Positions 26,203-35,277 of a stretch of DNA of 64,000 bases are shown here, piece by piece. Every line of letters begins with the position of its first letter. Within the stretch, counting starts at the first letter, position 1. A program made the position numbers and the translations under genes. Source of the stretch: [Leptolyngbya] sp. JSC-1 (GTDB lineage Bacteria > Cyanobacteriota > Cyanobacteriia > Elainellales > Elainellaceae); assembly GCA_000733415.1 (NCBI GenBank), contig KL662191.1, positions 765,463-829,462 on the forward strand. The letters are read 5' to 3'. The notes under the pieces were generated by a model that saw only the letters and a list, made by a program, of their open reading frames with translations, was not told where the DNA came from and made no database searches.

Positions 26203-27399
26203 TTCCGAAAGCACGGGCTGATAGCGAATATTCGCTTGCTGGAGTCGCTGTAGGGCTTGCTGAAGTCGGTCGCAGTCTGCGATTAAGCTAATCCGCACAT
26301 AGCCTTCACCCCCTTGACCAAAGGCATTGCCGGGAGTGACAACCACACCCGTCTGCTGAAGCACTGTTAGGGCAAAGTCGGTCGAACTCGTACCGGGTGG
26401 GCAGGGCACCCAGAGGTACATGGTGGCTCTGGTTTTGGGTACATCCCAACCCAGCTCGGCCAAGCCTTGAATCAGAAAGTCCCGCCGGGTGCGGTAGCGA
26501 GCCTGAACTTCGTGCAGGTAGACATCCGGCAGGTTGAGGGCGGTTTCCGCCGCAGTTTGTAGAGCTGCAAAAATACCGTAGTCGAGATTGGTTTTGAGGG
26601 TGCGCAGTCCTTGAATGATATGGCGATTGCCGACCACAAAGCCAACCCGCCAACCCGCCATGTTGTAGGTTTTAGACAGGGTATGGAACTCGACTCCAAT
26701 TTCCTTTGCGCCTGGAATTTCTAGCAGGCTTGTGGGCTGATAACCATCAAAGGCCAGTTCGGCATAGCACAGGTCATGCACCAGCATAATTTCGTACTTG
26801 CGAGCAAAGGCCACCGCTTCTTCAAAGAACTCACGGGGAGCTGTAGCGGCGGTTGGATTGCTGGGGTAATTGAAGTAGAGGATTTTGGCCTGCTGGGCTA
26901 CGGCGTCAGGAATGGCGCTGAAGTCGATTAACCAATCGTTTTCGGGTCTGAGGATGAGCTGATGAATTTTGCCACCCGCAATCAAGGGACCGCGAAAATG
27001 GGCCGGATAGGCTGGGCTGGGCACTAACACCAGATCGCCTGGGTTGACATAGGCAATCGCTAAGTGGGCCAACCCTTCTTTAGAGCCAAGCAGCGGCAGG
27101 GCTTCGCCGTCGGGGTCCAGCTTGACGCTATAGCGCCGAAAGTACCAGTCCGTGATGGCTTTACGGAAACTAGCGGTGCCCTCAAAGGGCGGGTAGCCAT
27201 GATTCGCCGGGTCTTGCAGGGCCGCCATCGCAGCTTCTACCACCGGCTGCGGCGTCGGGCCATCTGGATTTCCCATGCCAAGATCGATCAGGTCTAGCCC
27301 TTGTTCGCGGGCGCGTGCCTTCAGCTCATCGAGGCGGGCAAACACATAGGGAGGCAGAGCACTGAGGCGATCGGCAGGGGTAATCCAGGGTAGGTTCAT
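26185..27399 (-). CDS. PLP-dependent aminotransferase (class I/II, aspartate or LL-DAP type)
   Basis: 404 residues, fold type I aminotransferase. Key segments are LGMGNPDGPTP (substrate loop), YFNYPSNPTAA (Asn contacting PLP), VHDLCYAELAFDG (Asp and Tyr), HTLSKTYNMAGWRVGFVVGN with the Schiff-base Lys in SKTYNMAGW, and GYVRISLIAD with the carboxylate-binding Arg. It is annotated in other cyanobacteria as aspartate, alanine (AlaC-like) or LL-diaminopimelate aminotransferase; the substrate is not settled by motif. The C-terminal VKSKK is encoded by the heptamer repeat. Confidence 0.9.
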   Translation of the reverse strand: MNLPWITPADRLSALPPYVFARLDELKARAREQGLDLIDLGMGNPDGPTPQPVVEAAMAALQDPANHGYPPFEGTASFRKAITDWYFRRYSVKLDPDGEALPLLGSKEGLAHLAIAYVNPGDLVLVPSPAYPAHFRGPLIAGGKIHQLILRPENDWLIDFSAIPDAVAQQAKILYFNYPSNPTAATAPREFFEEAVAFARKYEIMLVHDLCYAELAFDGYQPTSLLEIPGAKEIGVEFHTLSKTYNMAGWRVGFVVGNRHIIQGLRTLKTNLDYGIFAALQTAAETALNLPDVYLHEVQARYRTRRDFLIQGLAELGWDVPKTRATMYLWVPCPPGTSSTDFALTVLQQTGVVVTPGNAFGQGGEGYVRISLIADCDRLQQALQRLQQANIRYQPVLSEVKSKK

Positions 27400-27444
27400 G
27401 CTGGGTAAGAGAAGAGGTGAAAGAGAAGTGGAAGCGAACAGGAG

Positions 27445-28635
27445 TTAAGTGAGCGGCGGTGCCGTTTCTGAATGTGCCGACTCCCAGGCTGGGCTTTTGG
27501 TATCGGCAACGGGTGCGGTTGTGGACACCATTGCAGCCATGAGCTGGGTCGGCGTTACCTCAAACGGCAGGTGGTGGATATCGGAACCGGGGCGACAAGC
27601 CACTTCAGCGGCTCGTTGCAGGTCAGCTAAGGTAACATCCATCAGGCCCAAATCGGCCAGGTTTTGCGGCAAACCAATCTCGCTATAGAACTTGAGCAAT
27701 TGCTGACGGGCCGTAGCGGCTAACCGATTGCCCTGGATCAATTCCTCCAAGCGGAGCTGCACTAGAATCCCATAGGCGACTTTTTCCCCGTGCAGCATAT
27801 CGTGGCTTTGCAGCAGATGGGTAAGGCCGTTGTGAACCGCATGGGCCGCGACAGTCCGGCATTGGGCACCTCCCAACCCACCAATTACGCCAGCCAGCAG
27901 CACCGAGGCATCCACCACTTCCCGCCAGACTGCACTACCTGGAGTCTGAAGCGCCGCAGCAGATTTTTGCAGCAGCAGATCCCGCAACACTCTAGCTTGC
28001 TGAACGGCGGCGATAATCAAAGTCTGATCCGAATGACCGCTGCTCACCGAAGCCTCATACCATTTGGCAATCGCGTCTCCAATTCCGGCTACCAAAGTGC
28101 GGTGGGGTGCAGTTTGCACCAAGTCATAGTCCAGAATCAAGAGCTGCGGACAGGTAGGTAGGGCAACATCGTAGAGAAATGCACCCTGATCCGAATAGAC
28201 GTTGGATAATGCCGTCCAGGCGGCACAGGTCGCTGCCGATGTGGGAACCGTCACTACCGGCAAATGGCATTGATAGGCCAGGAGTTTGGCTGCATCCAGG
28301 GCTTTACCGCCGCCCACGCCAATCACCACATCCGCCTGATGGGCGCTAACCGTCGCCCGCAGGCTACCCAGTTCTGCTTCGCTGCAATGCTCGCCGTAGT
28401 TGGCATAGGCCAAGCTAAGCTGGTGCTGATCGGCTGTCGTTTGCAATAGAGCCTGCACCACGCCCAGGGTCCGATCGCCCACCACCGCCAACGGACGCTG
28501 ACCCAAACGCGCTAGGGCCGCTCCAGACTGGGCCAACATTCCACTTCCCCGCATCACCTGAGCTGGCGCAATTGCCAGGGGCAAAATAGGTGCGGTTGAC
28601 TCTGTTAAATTCACTCGTAACGTTAAATCTGTCAT
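27445..28635 (-). CDS. Iron-containing alcohol dehydrogenase family (glycerol dehydrogenase-like)
   Basis: 396 residues. VVIGVGGGKALDAAKLLA is the NAD-binding glycine-rich loop, VVTVPTSAATCAAWTALSNV follows, and metal ligands lie in GIGDAIAKWYEA, AHAVHNGLTHLL and DMLHGEKVAYGI. The arrangement matches the GldA-type branch more than long-chain alcohol dehydrogenases. A Pro/Thr-rich C-terminal tail of about 25 residues is extra. It lies just upstream of the aminotransferase gene on the same strand (45 bases apart), so they may be co-transcribed. Confidence 0.9.
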   Translation of the reverse strand: MTDLTLRVNLTESTAPILPLAIAPAQVMRGSGMLAQSGAALARLGQRPLAVVGDRTLGVVQALLQTTADQHQLSLAYANYGEHCSEAELGSLRATVSAHQADVVIGVGGGKALDAAKLLAYQCHLPVVTVPTSAATCAAWTALSNVYSDQGAFLYDVALPTCPQLLILDYDLVQTAPHRTLVAGIGDAIAKWYEASVSSGHSDQTLIIAAVQQARVLRDLLLQKSAAALQTPGSAVWREVVDASVLLAGVIGGLGGAQCRTVAAHAVHNGLTHLLQSHDMLHGEKVAYGILVQLRLEELIQGNRLAATARQQLLKFYSEIGLPQNLADLGLMDVTLADLQRAAEVACRPGSDIHHLPFEVTPTQLMAAMVSTTAPVADTKSPAWESAHSETAPPLT

Positions 28636-28704
28636 AGCCGAAATACCTCAACTCCATGAACAGTGAGGTAAAGATTACTTTACTATACTCAACCTGCTTT
28701 CATC

Positions 28705-29250
28705 CTAACTATTCTGCGGAGGGGCATCTGGGGCTTGGGGCTGGGGCGGCAGTTTGGCGATGTTTTCTGGAAATAGCTCAAGCACCATTTGGTCATCTTC
28801 CCGTATCGTCAGCGAGCGGCGAATTTGCCCCAAATACAGCGGCTGCGTCACTCCTGGCTCTGGGTGTAGCACGGTGCGAGCGCGAATCGTCAGTTGGTCT
28901 TGGCCGCGACCTAACCGTCCAGGAGAAAACAGATCGTTGGCTGCTTGCCGTAGAGTGGCGTCGAGTTCAGATTCGGTAATCGTAGGAGGAACGGCAATCA
29001 CCGCTTGGGTGGCACCTGTGTCGTAAACGGTGGAAAATTTAATTGCGCCTGGAACCACCGTGCGCGTAAAGGGTACCAGCCCCAAGGCAAACAGGCCGCC
29101 CGTCAAAACTGCCATGAAGCCGGTCACCCCGACTAACCGAAAGCGAATCCCCCACTTGAGCAAAAAGCTCAACGCAGTCAGTCCGGCAAACGCAAGCGTA
29201 GCGATGCCTGCCCATTGGGTATAGGTTAAGAAGTCGGCAGTTGTTGGCAT
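28705..29250 (-). CDS. ycf51: Ycf51-family membrane protein
   Basis: 181 residues from ATG 29250 (the frame reaches 29319). It has two to three N-terminal membrane helices (FLTYTQWAGIATLAFAG and VTGFMAVLTGGLFALGLVPF), then a soluble domain with PPTITESELDATLRQAANDLF and LTIREDDQMVLELFPENI. This fits Ycf51 (DUF2518), known from cyanobacteria and some algal plastids, role unknown. It ends in a Pro-rich tail. Confidence 0.85.
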   Translation of the reverse strand: MPTTADFLTYTQWAGIATLAFAGLTALSFLLKWGIRFRLVGVTGFMAVLTGGLFALGLVPFTRTVVPGAIKFSTVYDTGATQAVIAVPPTITESELDATLRQAANDLFSPGRLGRGQDQLTIRARTVLHPEPGVTQPLYLGQIRRSLTIREDDQMVLELFPENIAKLPPQPQAPDAPPQNS

Positions 29251-29497
29251 GGATAATCTAAAACCGCAATGTGGCGATAGAGTGCAAAGTATTTCGATCC
29301 TAAGGCAATTGGGGTGCAAGTAGAGCGATCACAAGTAGAGCGATCATCAAGTAGAGCGTCAATCAAGTTAAAGGAGGTTAAAGCATTGAGCTGTTCGGTG
29401 GCCCAGCCCAGATGCGGCGAGGCCAATTCCTGATATGCTTAGTAGCCAGCACTTTCCCCTCTAGTTCACCCCCTTTTCAACCCGATCTCACCCACCC

Positions 29498-30148
29498 ATG
29501 ACTCTGCAACTGCGCGTTTATGTTCCACCCCATCCGTTGATCAAACATTGGCTGGCCGTGGCCCGCGATCAAGCCACCCCCTCAGTGCTGTTTCGCAGCG
29601 CCATGACCGAACTGGGCCGGTGGCTGACCTATGAAGCGATTCGCGAATGGCTGCCCACCATTGACACCCAGGTGAATACACCCCTGGCACCTTGCGCAGC
29701 TAGCTTTATTAATCCAGAAGTGCCGCTTGCCGTCATCCCCATTTTGAGAGCTGGCTTGGCACTGATGGAAGGAGCGCAGGCGTTGTTACCTCTGGCATCG
29801 GTTTACCACATCGGCGTGGTGCGCAACGAAGAAACGCTGGAGCCGAGTGTGTATCTGAATAAGTTCCCCTCGCAGTTTGATCCGCAGACGCGGGTGCTCA
29901 TTACCGAGCCGATGTTAGCAACGGGTGGCACCATCACCACGGTCATGGGTGAACTGACCCAGCGAGGCATTGATCCAGCCTTTGTGCGGATTGTGTCGGT
30001 TGTGGCTTCACCGCCTGCATTACAGAAGTTGAATGTCACCTACCCTGGTTTAGTGGTCTACACGGCCACCATCGATGAAACCGTCAATGACAAGGGATAT
30101 ATTGTGCCTGGCTTGGGAGATGCGGGCGACCGCACCTTTGGCACATAA
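29498..30148 (+). CDS. upp: Uracil phosphoribosyltransferase
   Basis: 216 residues. Converts uracil and PRPP to UMP in pyrimidine salvage. Motifs are VIPILRAGLALMEGAQALLP, RNEETLEPSVYLNKFP, the PRPP loop EPMLATGGTI and the uracil-binding end DKGYIVPGLGDAGDRTFGT. The PhzF gene follows 39 bases downstream on the same strand. Confidence 0.96.
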   Translation: MTLQLRVYVPPHPLIKHWLAVARDQATPSVLFRSAMTELGRWLTYEAIREWLPTIDTQVNTPLAPCAASFINPEVPLAVIPILRAGLALMEGAQALLPLASVYHIGVVRNEETLEPSVYLNKFPSQFDPQTRVLITEPMLATGGTITTVMGELTQRGIDPAFVRIVSVVASPPALQKLNVTYPGLVVYTATIDETVNDKGYIVPGLGDAGDRTFGT

Positions 30149-30187
30149 CCCTGAGTAAACCTGAAAGGATAGGGAGATGCAGAAATT

Positions 30188-31024
30188 ATGACTTCAGGAG
30201 CGCTTTATCGCCTATCAGCCTTTACGACCGATCCCAGTGGCGGTAATCCTGCAGGCGTCTGGGTTGGAGATACGCTGCCAGAGCCTGACGTGATGCAACG
30301 CATTGCTGCTGAGGTCGGCTTCTCAGAAACGGCCTTTGTTGCCCCCGCTAGCGGCCTGGATCGCATCGTTCGTTACTATAGCCCAGAAGCAGAAGTCTCC
30401 TTTTGCGGCCACGCCACGATTGCAACTGGAGCCGTGCTGGGTGAAAACCAGGGCGAGGGCACCTATCGCTTGGCCACAGCCGTGGGAACAGTATCTGTGA
30501 ACGTCTGCCAACGAGACGGTTACTATGAGGCATCGCTGACTTCGGTGGAACCAACCTTTAGCCTCGCATCGGATGCGCTTGTGACTGAGGCGCTTGCTGC
30601 TTTGAAGTGGCAACATCCCGATTTGGACCGATCAATTCCTCCCGCTAAAGCCTACGCCGGGGCATGGCATTTAGTGTTAGCGGTAACTGATGCCAACCGC
30701 TTAGCCAACCTAGACTATGATTTTGCTACCCTCAAGGCGCTGATGCTGCGTGAGGATCTCACCACCCTACAACTAGTGTGGCGTGAGAGTCCCACGGTTT
30801 TCCATGCGCGCAATCCGTTTCCAGTTGGCGGAGTGGTGGAAGATCCAGCTACGGGTGCGGCAGCAGCGGCCCTTGGCGGCTATTTGCGAGAGGCTAAACT
30901 AATCAAAGGGCCAACCACAATCTTGATTCGCCAGGGAGAAGCGATGGGTCGCCCCAGCCGACTAATCGTCACGATTCCTGAGCAAGGGGGAATTGTGGTT
31001 ACGGGACAGGCAGTCCGAATTTAA
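30188..31024 (+). CDS. PhzF-family isomerase/epimerase
   Basis: 278 residues, with the two-lobed DAP-epimerase-like fold. AFTTDPSGGNPAGVWV opens the protein, FSETAFV holds the catalytic Glu, SFCGHATIATGAV and VVEDPATGAAAAALGGYL are the two glycine-rich phosphate/carboxylate loops. In the phenazine pathway PhzF isomerises a dihydroxyanthranilate; most family members, including this one, have no assigned substrate. Probably cotranscribed with upp. Confidence 0.93.
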   Translation: MTSGALYRLSAFTTDPSGGNPAGVWVGDTLPEPDVMQRIAAEVGFSETAFVAPASGLDRIVRYYSPEAEVSFCGHATIATGAVLGENQGEGTYRLATAVGTVSVNVCQRDGYYEASLTSVEPTFSLASDALVTEALAALKWQHPDLDRSIPPAKAYAGAWHLVLAVTDANRLANLDYDFATLKALMLREDLTTLQLVWRESPTVFHARNPFPVGGVVEDPATGAAAAALGGYLREAKLIKGPTTILIRQGEAMGRPSRLIVTIPEQGGIVVTGQAVRI

Positions 31025-31238
31025 TTCGGCATCAGTACAAGAATCGTTTCAACCCGCAAGCAGGAGCGACTATACAGATAGGTACAGATACGTTTTGAAC
31101 TAAAAGCAAAAGCATCGAGAATAGCACCGAGAATAGAAGCAACGCTGGAATCTGAGGAATTGTTAGGAGTAGATTTAACCAATTCACAACTGTAGAAATT
31201 GGCAACCACGCAATCGGTAAAAGCAATCGGTGAAACCT

Positions 31239-31556
31239 ATGAGTCAACAAGGAAATTTTTTGGGCGGATTTTTGTTGGGCACTGTTGTGGGTGGCGTTGT
31301 CGGTGGGGTAATTGGCACCTTAGCCGCCTCCCGCCTCCAGGCTGAACCCAAGCTGGATTCGGACCAGCGATCAGGCGCAAAACCCGTCAAGAAACGGCAG
31401 CTAAAAGCCTCATCCGAACAAAGCATCGAGGTGGCGCGACGCGGGTTAGAAGACAAAATTGCCCAGCTTAACGAAGCCATCGACGATGTGCGGCAGCAGC
31501 TCGGTACTGTCAACGGCACCGAAATTCACCGCGAAAGCATCACCCCAGAACCATAG
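31239..31556 (+). CDS. Small membrane protein with glycine-zipper helix (cyanobacterial)
   Basis: 105 residues from ATG 31239; an in-frame GTG lies at 31230. The N-terminus is one glycine-rich membrane helix (FLLGTVVGGVVGGVIGTLAA), followed by a charged linker and a coiled-coil-like segment (ARRGLEDKIAQLNEAIDD). This layout suggests a small oligomer-forming thylakoid or envelope protein. I recall similar short cyanobacterial proteins of unknown role. Confidence 0.75.
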   Translation: MSQQGNFLGGFLLGTVVGGVVGGVIGTLAASRLQAEPKLDSDQRSGAKPVKKRQLKASSEQSIEVARRGLEDKIAQLNEAIDDVRQQLGTVNGTEIHRESITPEP

Positions 31557-31638
31557 GGCAAAGCCATAGGTCGTAGACAAATTCATGATTTACACTATCG
31601 GCGCATTGCTAGTGTGTTGCTAGTGTGCCGTCAGTGCT

Positions 31639-31882
31639 TTACTGGTCTTTGAGTCGCTTGGCTCCCTGAAAGAGTATCCCCAAGCCTACGAGCTGAATCA
31701 GGGGGTAGAGGTCGTTATGGTTCAAACGCTGCGATCGCGACAAACAGAAAAGCCGCCGCCCAGAAGTAAACCGACCGTTGCTGCCTGCGCCACCCCATCC
31801 GAGCTAGAAACCCTGCCAAAATAAAAGCAATCCCTGCAAGGACGTAGTCCGTGAGCATCGTGGTGGGTTCGGTGATGGTCAT
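31639..31882 (-). pseudogene. Decayed multi-span membrane protein (DUF6962-like), internal deletion
   Basis: From the ATG at 31882 the frame gives TEPTTMLTDYVLAGIAF and a second helix, then stops at 31715 after AAFEP. In the next frame, starting in the same place, the sequence continues as LNHNDLYPLIQLVGLGILF and GAKRLKDQ to a stop at 31639. As I remember them, proteins of the DUF6962 type begin with EPTT-LTDY and end with an HND.Y..IQ...L...GA motif, with well over 100 residues between. So this looks like the two ends of a gene joined by a deletion that also shifted the frame. Confidence 0.65.
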
Positions 31883-31931
31883 GGCTACGGTGCTAACAGG
31901 GGATAGAACCGGTAGATGGGGCAAACCAATA

Positions 31932-32396
31932 ATGGCAACCGAAATCGAGCGCAAGTTTCTGGTCCAAGGACAGGAGTGGCGACAGTTGGCGACAGGAGTA
32001 GTGTATCGGCAAGGCTATCTGGCCGCAAGTCCAGAATGCACTGTGCGAGTCCGAGTAGCGGGCGACCAGGGCTATTTAACCATCAAGGGAGCCACCCAAG
32101 GCATCAGTCGAGCCGAGTATGAGTATGCCATTCCCCTAAAGGATGCAACCGAATTGCTCAATACCCTTTGTCAACAGCCTCTGATCGAAAAAATTCGCTA
32201 TCGCATCCCCTGGCAGGGCTTGCTTTGGGAAATTGACGAATTTGGTGGCGAAAATCAAGGGCTGATCATAGCTGAAGTCGAGTTGACTAACGCGGATCAA
32301 CAGCCAGAGTTACCAGCTTGGATTGGCGAAGAAGTGTCTCACGATCCGCGCTATTTCAATGCCAATCTGGCTAAGCACCCATTTAGCCGCTGGTAG
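31932..32396 (+). CDS. CYTH-domain protein (triphosphate tunnel metalloenzyme)
   Basis: 154 residues. The signature ExExK is present at the start (TEIERKFLV), followed by RQGYLA, VRVRVAGDQGYLTIK and EIDEFGGENQGLIIAEVEL, which supply the alternating charged residues lining the tunnel. Members hydrolyse inorganic triphosphate or nucleoside triphosphates. The open frame begins at 31851, but the ATG at 31932 puts the motif at its usual N-terminal place. It is divergent from the decayed gene at 31639-31882 with a 49-base gap. Confidence 0.9.
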   Translation: MATEIERKFLVQGQEWRQLATGVVYRQGYLAASPECTVRVRVAGDQGYLTIKGATQGISRAEYEYAIPLKDATELLNTLCQQPLIEKIRYRIPWQGLLWEIDEFGGENQGLIIAEVELTNADQQPELPAWIGEEVSHDPRYFNANLAKHPFSRW

Positions 32397-33000
32397 TATG
32401 GAGTCATGCACCCAAGCAGCGCTGTTGTATGGAATAAGGTATGGAATTAGTGCCCCAGATTCATCTGCCATCCCCGAAAAGTGGTGGCGAATTGCGGACC
32501 AGTCCCGTAATATTGAGCAATCGCGCAGTCTACTGACTGTTGAAATTGCACCACTTCAAATTGACTCGTCGTCGAGCTAGCTACCATTGGAGGCGGGACA
32601 GGTGAAGGCTTTAGAGAAGATTTCATAGTTGAGTGCTCCTTCCAATTACTGAGTGCTAACAATTAAAAGCTTATGTAAACACCAATGTAGGCAACCGACC
32701 CCACTTCTAGTCTCTGCCTAGGGCTGTATTTGACAAAGAGTTCAGTCAGTCAACGGAATTATTGTTCAGAGCTACCAGTGCTTACAGATAGTTGGTAACA
32801 CGTGGTCTGCACCAAACGGTTTGCAACAAACAGTTTGCAACAAATAAGTACAACAAGTAAGTAGGTCAACCAGATTAAACGGGAGATGTAGTGCGGGCAT
32901 CTTGTCCGCGCCAGGGAGACGCTGGCACTACGAAGCTTCAAATTAACAATGCTGAAACGATAGTTGATTAGTTTTCAACAAACGGTTCGAAAATCGTGGA
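32397..33000. other. Intergenic region between CYTH gene and holB
   Basis: 604 bases with no convincing gene; small frames at 32447-32662 and 32323-32580 look random. It contains the second copy of the dispersed hairpin repeat (32859-32961) and short direct repeats of TTTGCAACAAA around 32818-32845. Confidence 0.55.
32859..32961 (+). repeat. Dispersed hairpin repeat, copy 2 of 3
   Basis: AGTAGGTCAACCAGATTAAAC leads into GTAGTGCGGGCATCTTG and the complementary GCTGGCACTAC. Strong stem made by GTAGTGC and GCACTAC with inner GC-rich pairing. Same orientation as 9159-9272 and opposite to 59803-59910. Confidence 0.9.
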
Positions 33001-33957
33001 TTAAGTGCTTCCCGCTTGGCTGATTTGCAGCAGTGACACCTCCCATATTAAGCGCGGCTGCACATATTGGCGCAGATAGCGACGGGCATTCTCCAGCAGC
33101 GGCAGGCGAGCGGATTGCCCTTGTTGCCAGTAGCAATGTTGCAAGTAGTCCAGTAACCAAAGCTGCGTGTCTGCCTCTAAGGTTTGGTCTACTTGGCGGG
33201 CGAGGTCCAGGATGCCGCGGAGTGAAGTGGGCAGATGGACGAGCTGATGCAGCAGTTCTGGCGGTACATTTTGCAGATAATGCCAGTGGGTAATCGCTTC
33301 ACCCGGACTGCCTTGCGCCAAAGCCAAAATCTCTGGATGCTCTAGGATCTCGGTCTGACCAGTCTGCCGCAAAATTTGCACCATTGCAGATTGATCCAGA
33401 CGCTGAAACGGAATCCGCTGGCAGCGGGACACCAGGGTAGGCAGCAGCGAGTCGGGGCTAGGAGCAATCAAAACCAGCGTTGCTGCTCCGGGTTCCTCTA
33501 GAGTTTTGAGCAAACTGTTGGCGGCTGCTTCGGTCATACTGTCGGCCTGTTCCAGTACCACGACTGAACGGGGAGCTTCTAGAGGTGGACGACTCAAAAA
33601 GCGGGAGACTTCCCGAATCTGGTCGATGCGAATTTCCGGCGGAGTGCGGCGTTTGATTTCTAATTCGGCTGCTTCTGCAGCTGAGATCAATTTGCCTTGA
33701 TGCAAATAGGTTGGCTCCACCCAGAGCAAATCGGGATGATTACCCTGCTGGATTCGCTGCCGCAGTGTGGGAGAAATTTCCTCTCTGGGATCACGAGCCA
33801 GCAGCAGTTCCGCAAAACACCGGGCCGCTAATCCTCGTCCAGTCCCTGGTGTACCGGCAAACAGATAGGCTGGCGCAATCCGATCCAGCAGAACGGCGCG
33901 GCTGAGCAGTTCGACGGCTTGGGTTTGTCCGATCAAGGGCGCGAAGGAGGAAAGCAT
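33001..33957 (-). CDS. holB: DNA polymerase III delta-prime subunit (clamp loader)
   Basis: 318 residues. AAA+ clamp-loader subunit with FAGTPGTGRGLAARCFAE in place of the P-loop, IRQIREVSRFL-like IDQIREVSRFLSRPP, VVLEQADSMTEAAANSLLK (Walker B-like and the arginine-finger neighbourhood) and LVSRCQRIPF (SRC motif). The Walker A Lys is Arg and the following Ser/Thr is Gly, so ATP hydrolysis by this subunit is unlikely, as is normal for delta-prime. The zinc-binding Cys cluster of many bacterial homologues is missing. tmk lies just upstream on the same strand, a common pairing. Confidence 0.9.
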   Translation of the reverse strand: MLSSFAPLIGQTQAVELLSRAVLLDRIAPAYLFAGTPGTGRGLAARCFAELLLARDPREEISPTLRQRIQQGNHPDLLWVEPTYLHQGKLISAAEAAELEIKRRTPPEIRIDQIREVSRFLSRPPLEAPRSVVVLEQADSMTEAAANSLLKTLEEPGAATLVLIAPSPDSLLPTLVSRCQRIPFQRLDQSAMVQILRQTGQTEILEHPEILALAQGSPGEAITHWHYLQNVPPELLHQLVHLPTSLRGILDLARQVDQTLEADTQLWLLDYLQHCYWQQGQSARLPLLENARRYLRQYVQPRLIWEVSLLQISQAGST

Positions 33958-34008
33958 AGAGCAAGAGATCTAGAGAATAGTCTGATTTAACTAGGGTTTA
34001 ACTAGGGT

Positions 34009-34686
34009 TTAACTGGCTAGTTTGCCGTACCAGTCAATTAGGCGCTGAGCCAAAATACTTTGGATCTGCTGGGCCACGAGAATGGGGTCTGGGCTGGCAT
34101 CGATGCGGACAATTCGGTTGGGATAGGCTTGGGCTAGTTGCTGAAACCCCTGCTGTACCCGCTGATGAAAGTCGAGGTCGGCCTGTTCGATCCGATCTTG
34201 GGCTGCCCGGTGGCGGGCACGCGCTAATCCGACTTCTACATTCACATCGAGCCAGAAGGTGAGGTCACTTTGCAGGCCGTCGGTGGCAATTTGATTGAGC
34301 TGGTCGATCAGCAGTCGATTCAAGCCGCGACCATAGCCCTGATAGGCCACCGTGGAATCAGTGTAGCGGTCACAGAGAATAACTGCTCCGGCGGCCAATA
34401 GCGGCTTAAGGAACGTTTCTACATGCTGGGCGCGGTCAGCCGCATAGAGCAGCAGTTCGGTCCGGTCTGGAATCGCTTCGTCACTGGGCTGGAGCAGTAA
34501 CTGCCGCAGGGTTTTACCGATGGGCGTTCCGCCCGGTTCGCGGGTTGTAATAACTTGAGAAACCTGGTTCTGCTGCCGGAGGCGAGCAATCACAGGACTG
34601 CTCAGCAACCAAGCTCGCGTTTGCTCAATTTGGGTGGTCTTGCCCGATCCTTCTACCCCTTCAAAAACAATGAACTTTCCTGGCAT
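34009..34686 (-). CDS. tmk: Thymidylate kinase
   Basis: 225 residues. Phosphorylates dTMP to dTDP. FEGVEGSGKTTQIEQ is the P-loop, TREPGGTPIG the substrate loop, and CDRYTDSTVAYQGYGRGL carries the DRY motif and lid. Start ATG 34686. It probably forms a two-gene transcript with holB, 51 bases downstream. Confidence 0.96.
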   Translation of the reverse strand: MPGKFIVFEGVEGSGKTTQIEQTRAWLLSSPVIARLRQQNQVSQVITTREPGGTPIGKTLRQLLLQPSDEAIPDRTELLLYAADRAQHVETFLKPLLAAGAVILCDRYTDSTVAYQGYGRGLNRLLIDQLNQIATDGLQSDLTFWLDVNVEVGLARARHRAAQDRIEQADLDFHQRVQQGFQQLAQAYPNRIVRIDASPDPILVAQQIQSILAQRLIDWYGKLAS

Positions 34687-34912
34687 GGCACATAGAATAA
34701 TTTGAACAAGAGCAGATTTGATATCAAACTTTCTGATCGACTCTACCGAACTGAGTATAGAAGCTAAGATAGGAAGAACGGTCGCACGACGACCGAGCCT
34801 GGGATGGTCTTACCGCAAATGCGGAATTTGTTACGCTTGCATCTTGACGTCAGGTAGAAATTCCGGTTGGGTAAGATCAGACGGTTGCACAGCTAGACAT
34901 CCGGGGTTGCCT

Positions 34913-35260
34913 ATGGCTCGTTACACTAGTCTATTCACTGTGTCGGTATCCTTTGACCGTTTGCGGCAGATGCTGACTGATATTCTCCGCTCCTGCCGGA
35001 TGGATGTGATTTACTCAACAGAAGACTATTTGGTGGCTCGTGAAGTCCCCGGTGGTGTCTCGTTTGCCAAGTTAGTGACGGTAGAAGTGCTGATTGATCG
35101 GTTTGCGTCGCCTGAGGCGGAAGTTCGCATGAGTTTCGTGGTTAAAAATGAGGAACTACCGCTGCAGAGTAATAATCATTGCCGTGATATGTTCAACTTG
35201 GTGAATCGAGCCGTTGTTGAGAATCGTCAGTGGCATTTAATCAACAGTGCGGCCAGTTGA
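34913..35260 (+). CDS. Conserved hypothetical protein (cyanobacterial)
   Basis: 115 residues from ATG 34913 (MARYTSLFTVSV). The frame extends to 34718 but the added part looks non-coding. The product has alternating strand and helix patterns (FDRLRQMLTDILRSC, VTVEVLIDRF, MSFVVKNEELPL). It has no membrane segment. I do not know a function. The sensor kinase gene begins 17 bases downstream, so the two are likely co-transcribed. Confidence 0.75.
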   Translation: MARYTSLFTVSVSFDRLRQMLTDILRSCRMDVIYSTEDYLVAREVPGGVSFAKLVTVEVLIDRFASPEAEVRMSFVVKNEELPLQSNNHCRDMFNLVNRAVVENRQWHLINSAAS

Positions 35261-35277
35261 ACTATTTGGAGGACGGC

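Noticed and set aside
27445..28635. sn-glycerol-1-phosphate dehydrogenase
   Set aside because: The metal and NAD motifs fit the family broadly, but no phospholipid gene is nearby and residues for the phosphate could not be verified, so only the family-level call is made.
31715..31954. Intact 79-residue two-helix protein
   Set aside because: The continuation of the family-like C-terminus in the next frame makes a decayed gene more likely than a genuine short protein.
34718..34912. N-terminal extension of the hypothetical protein at 34913
   Set aside because: The extra 65 residues look non-coding and the MARYTSLF start fits a compact domain better.
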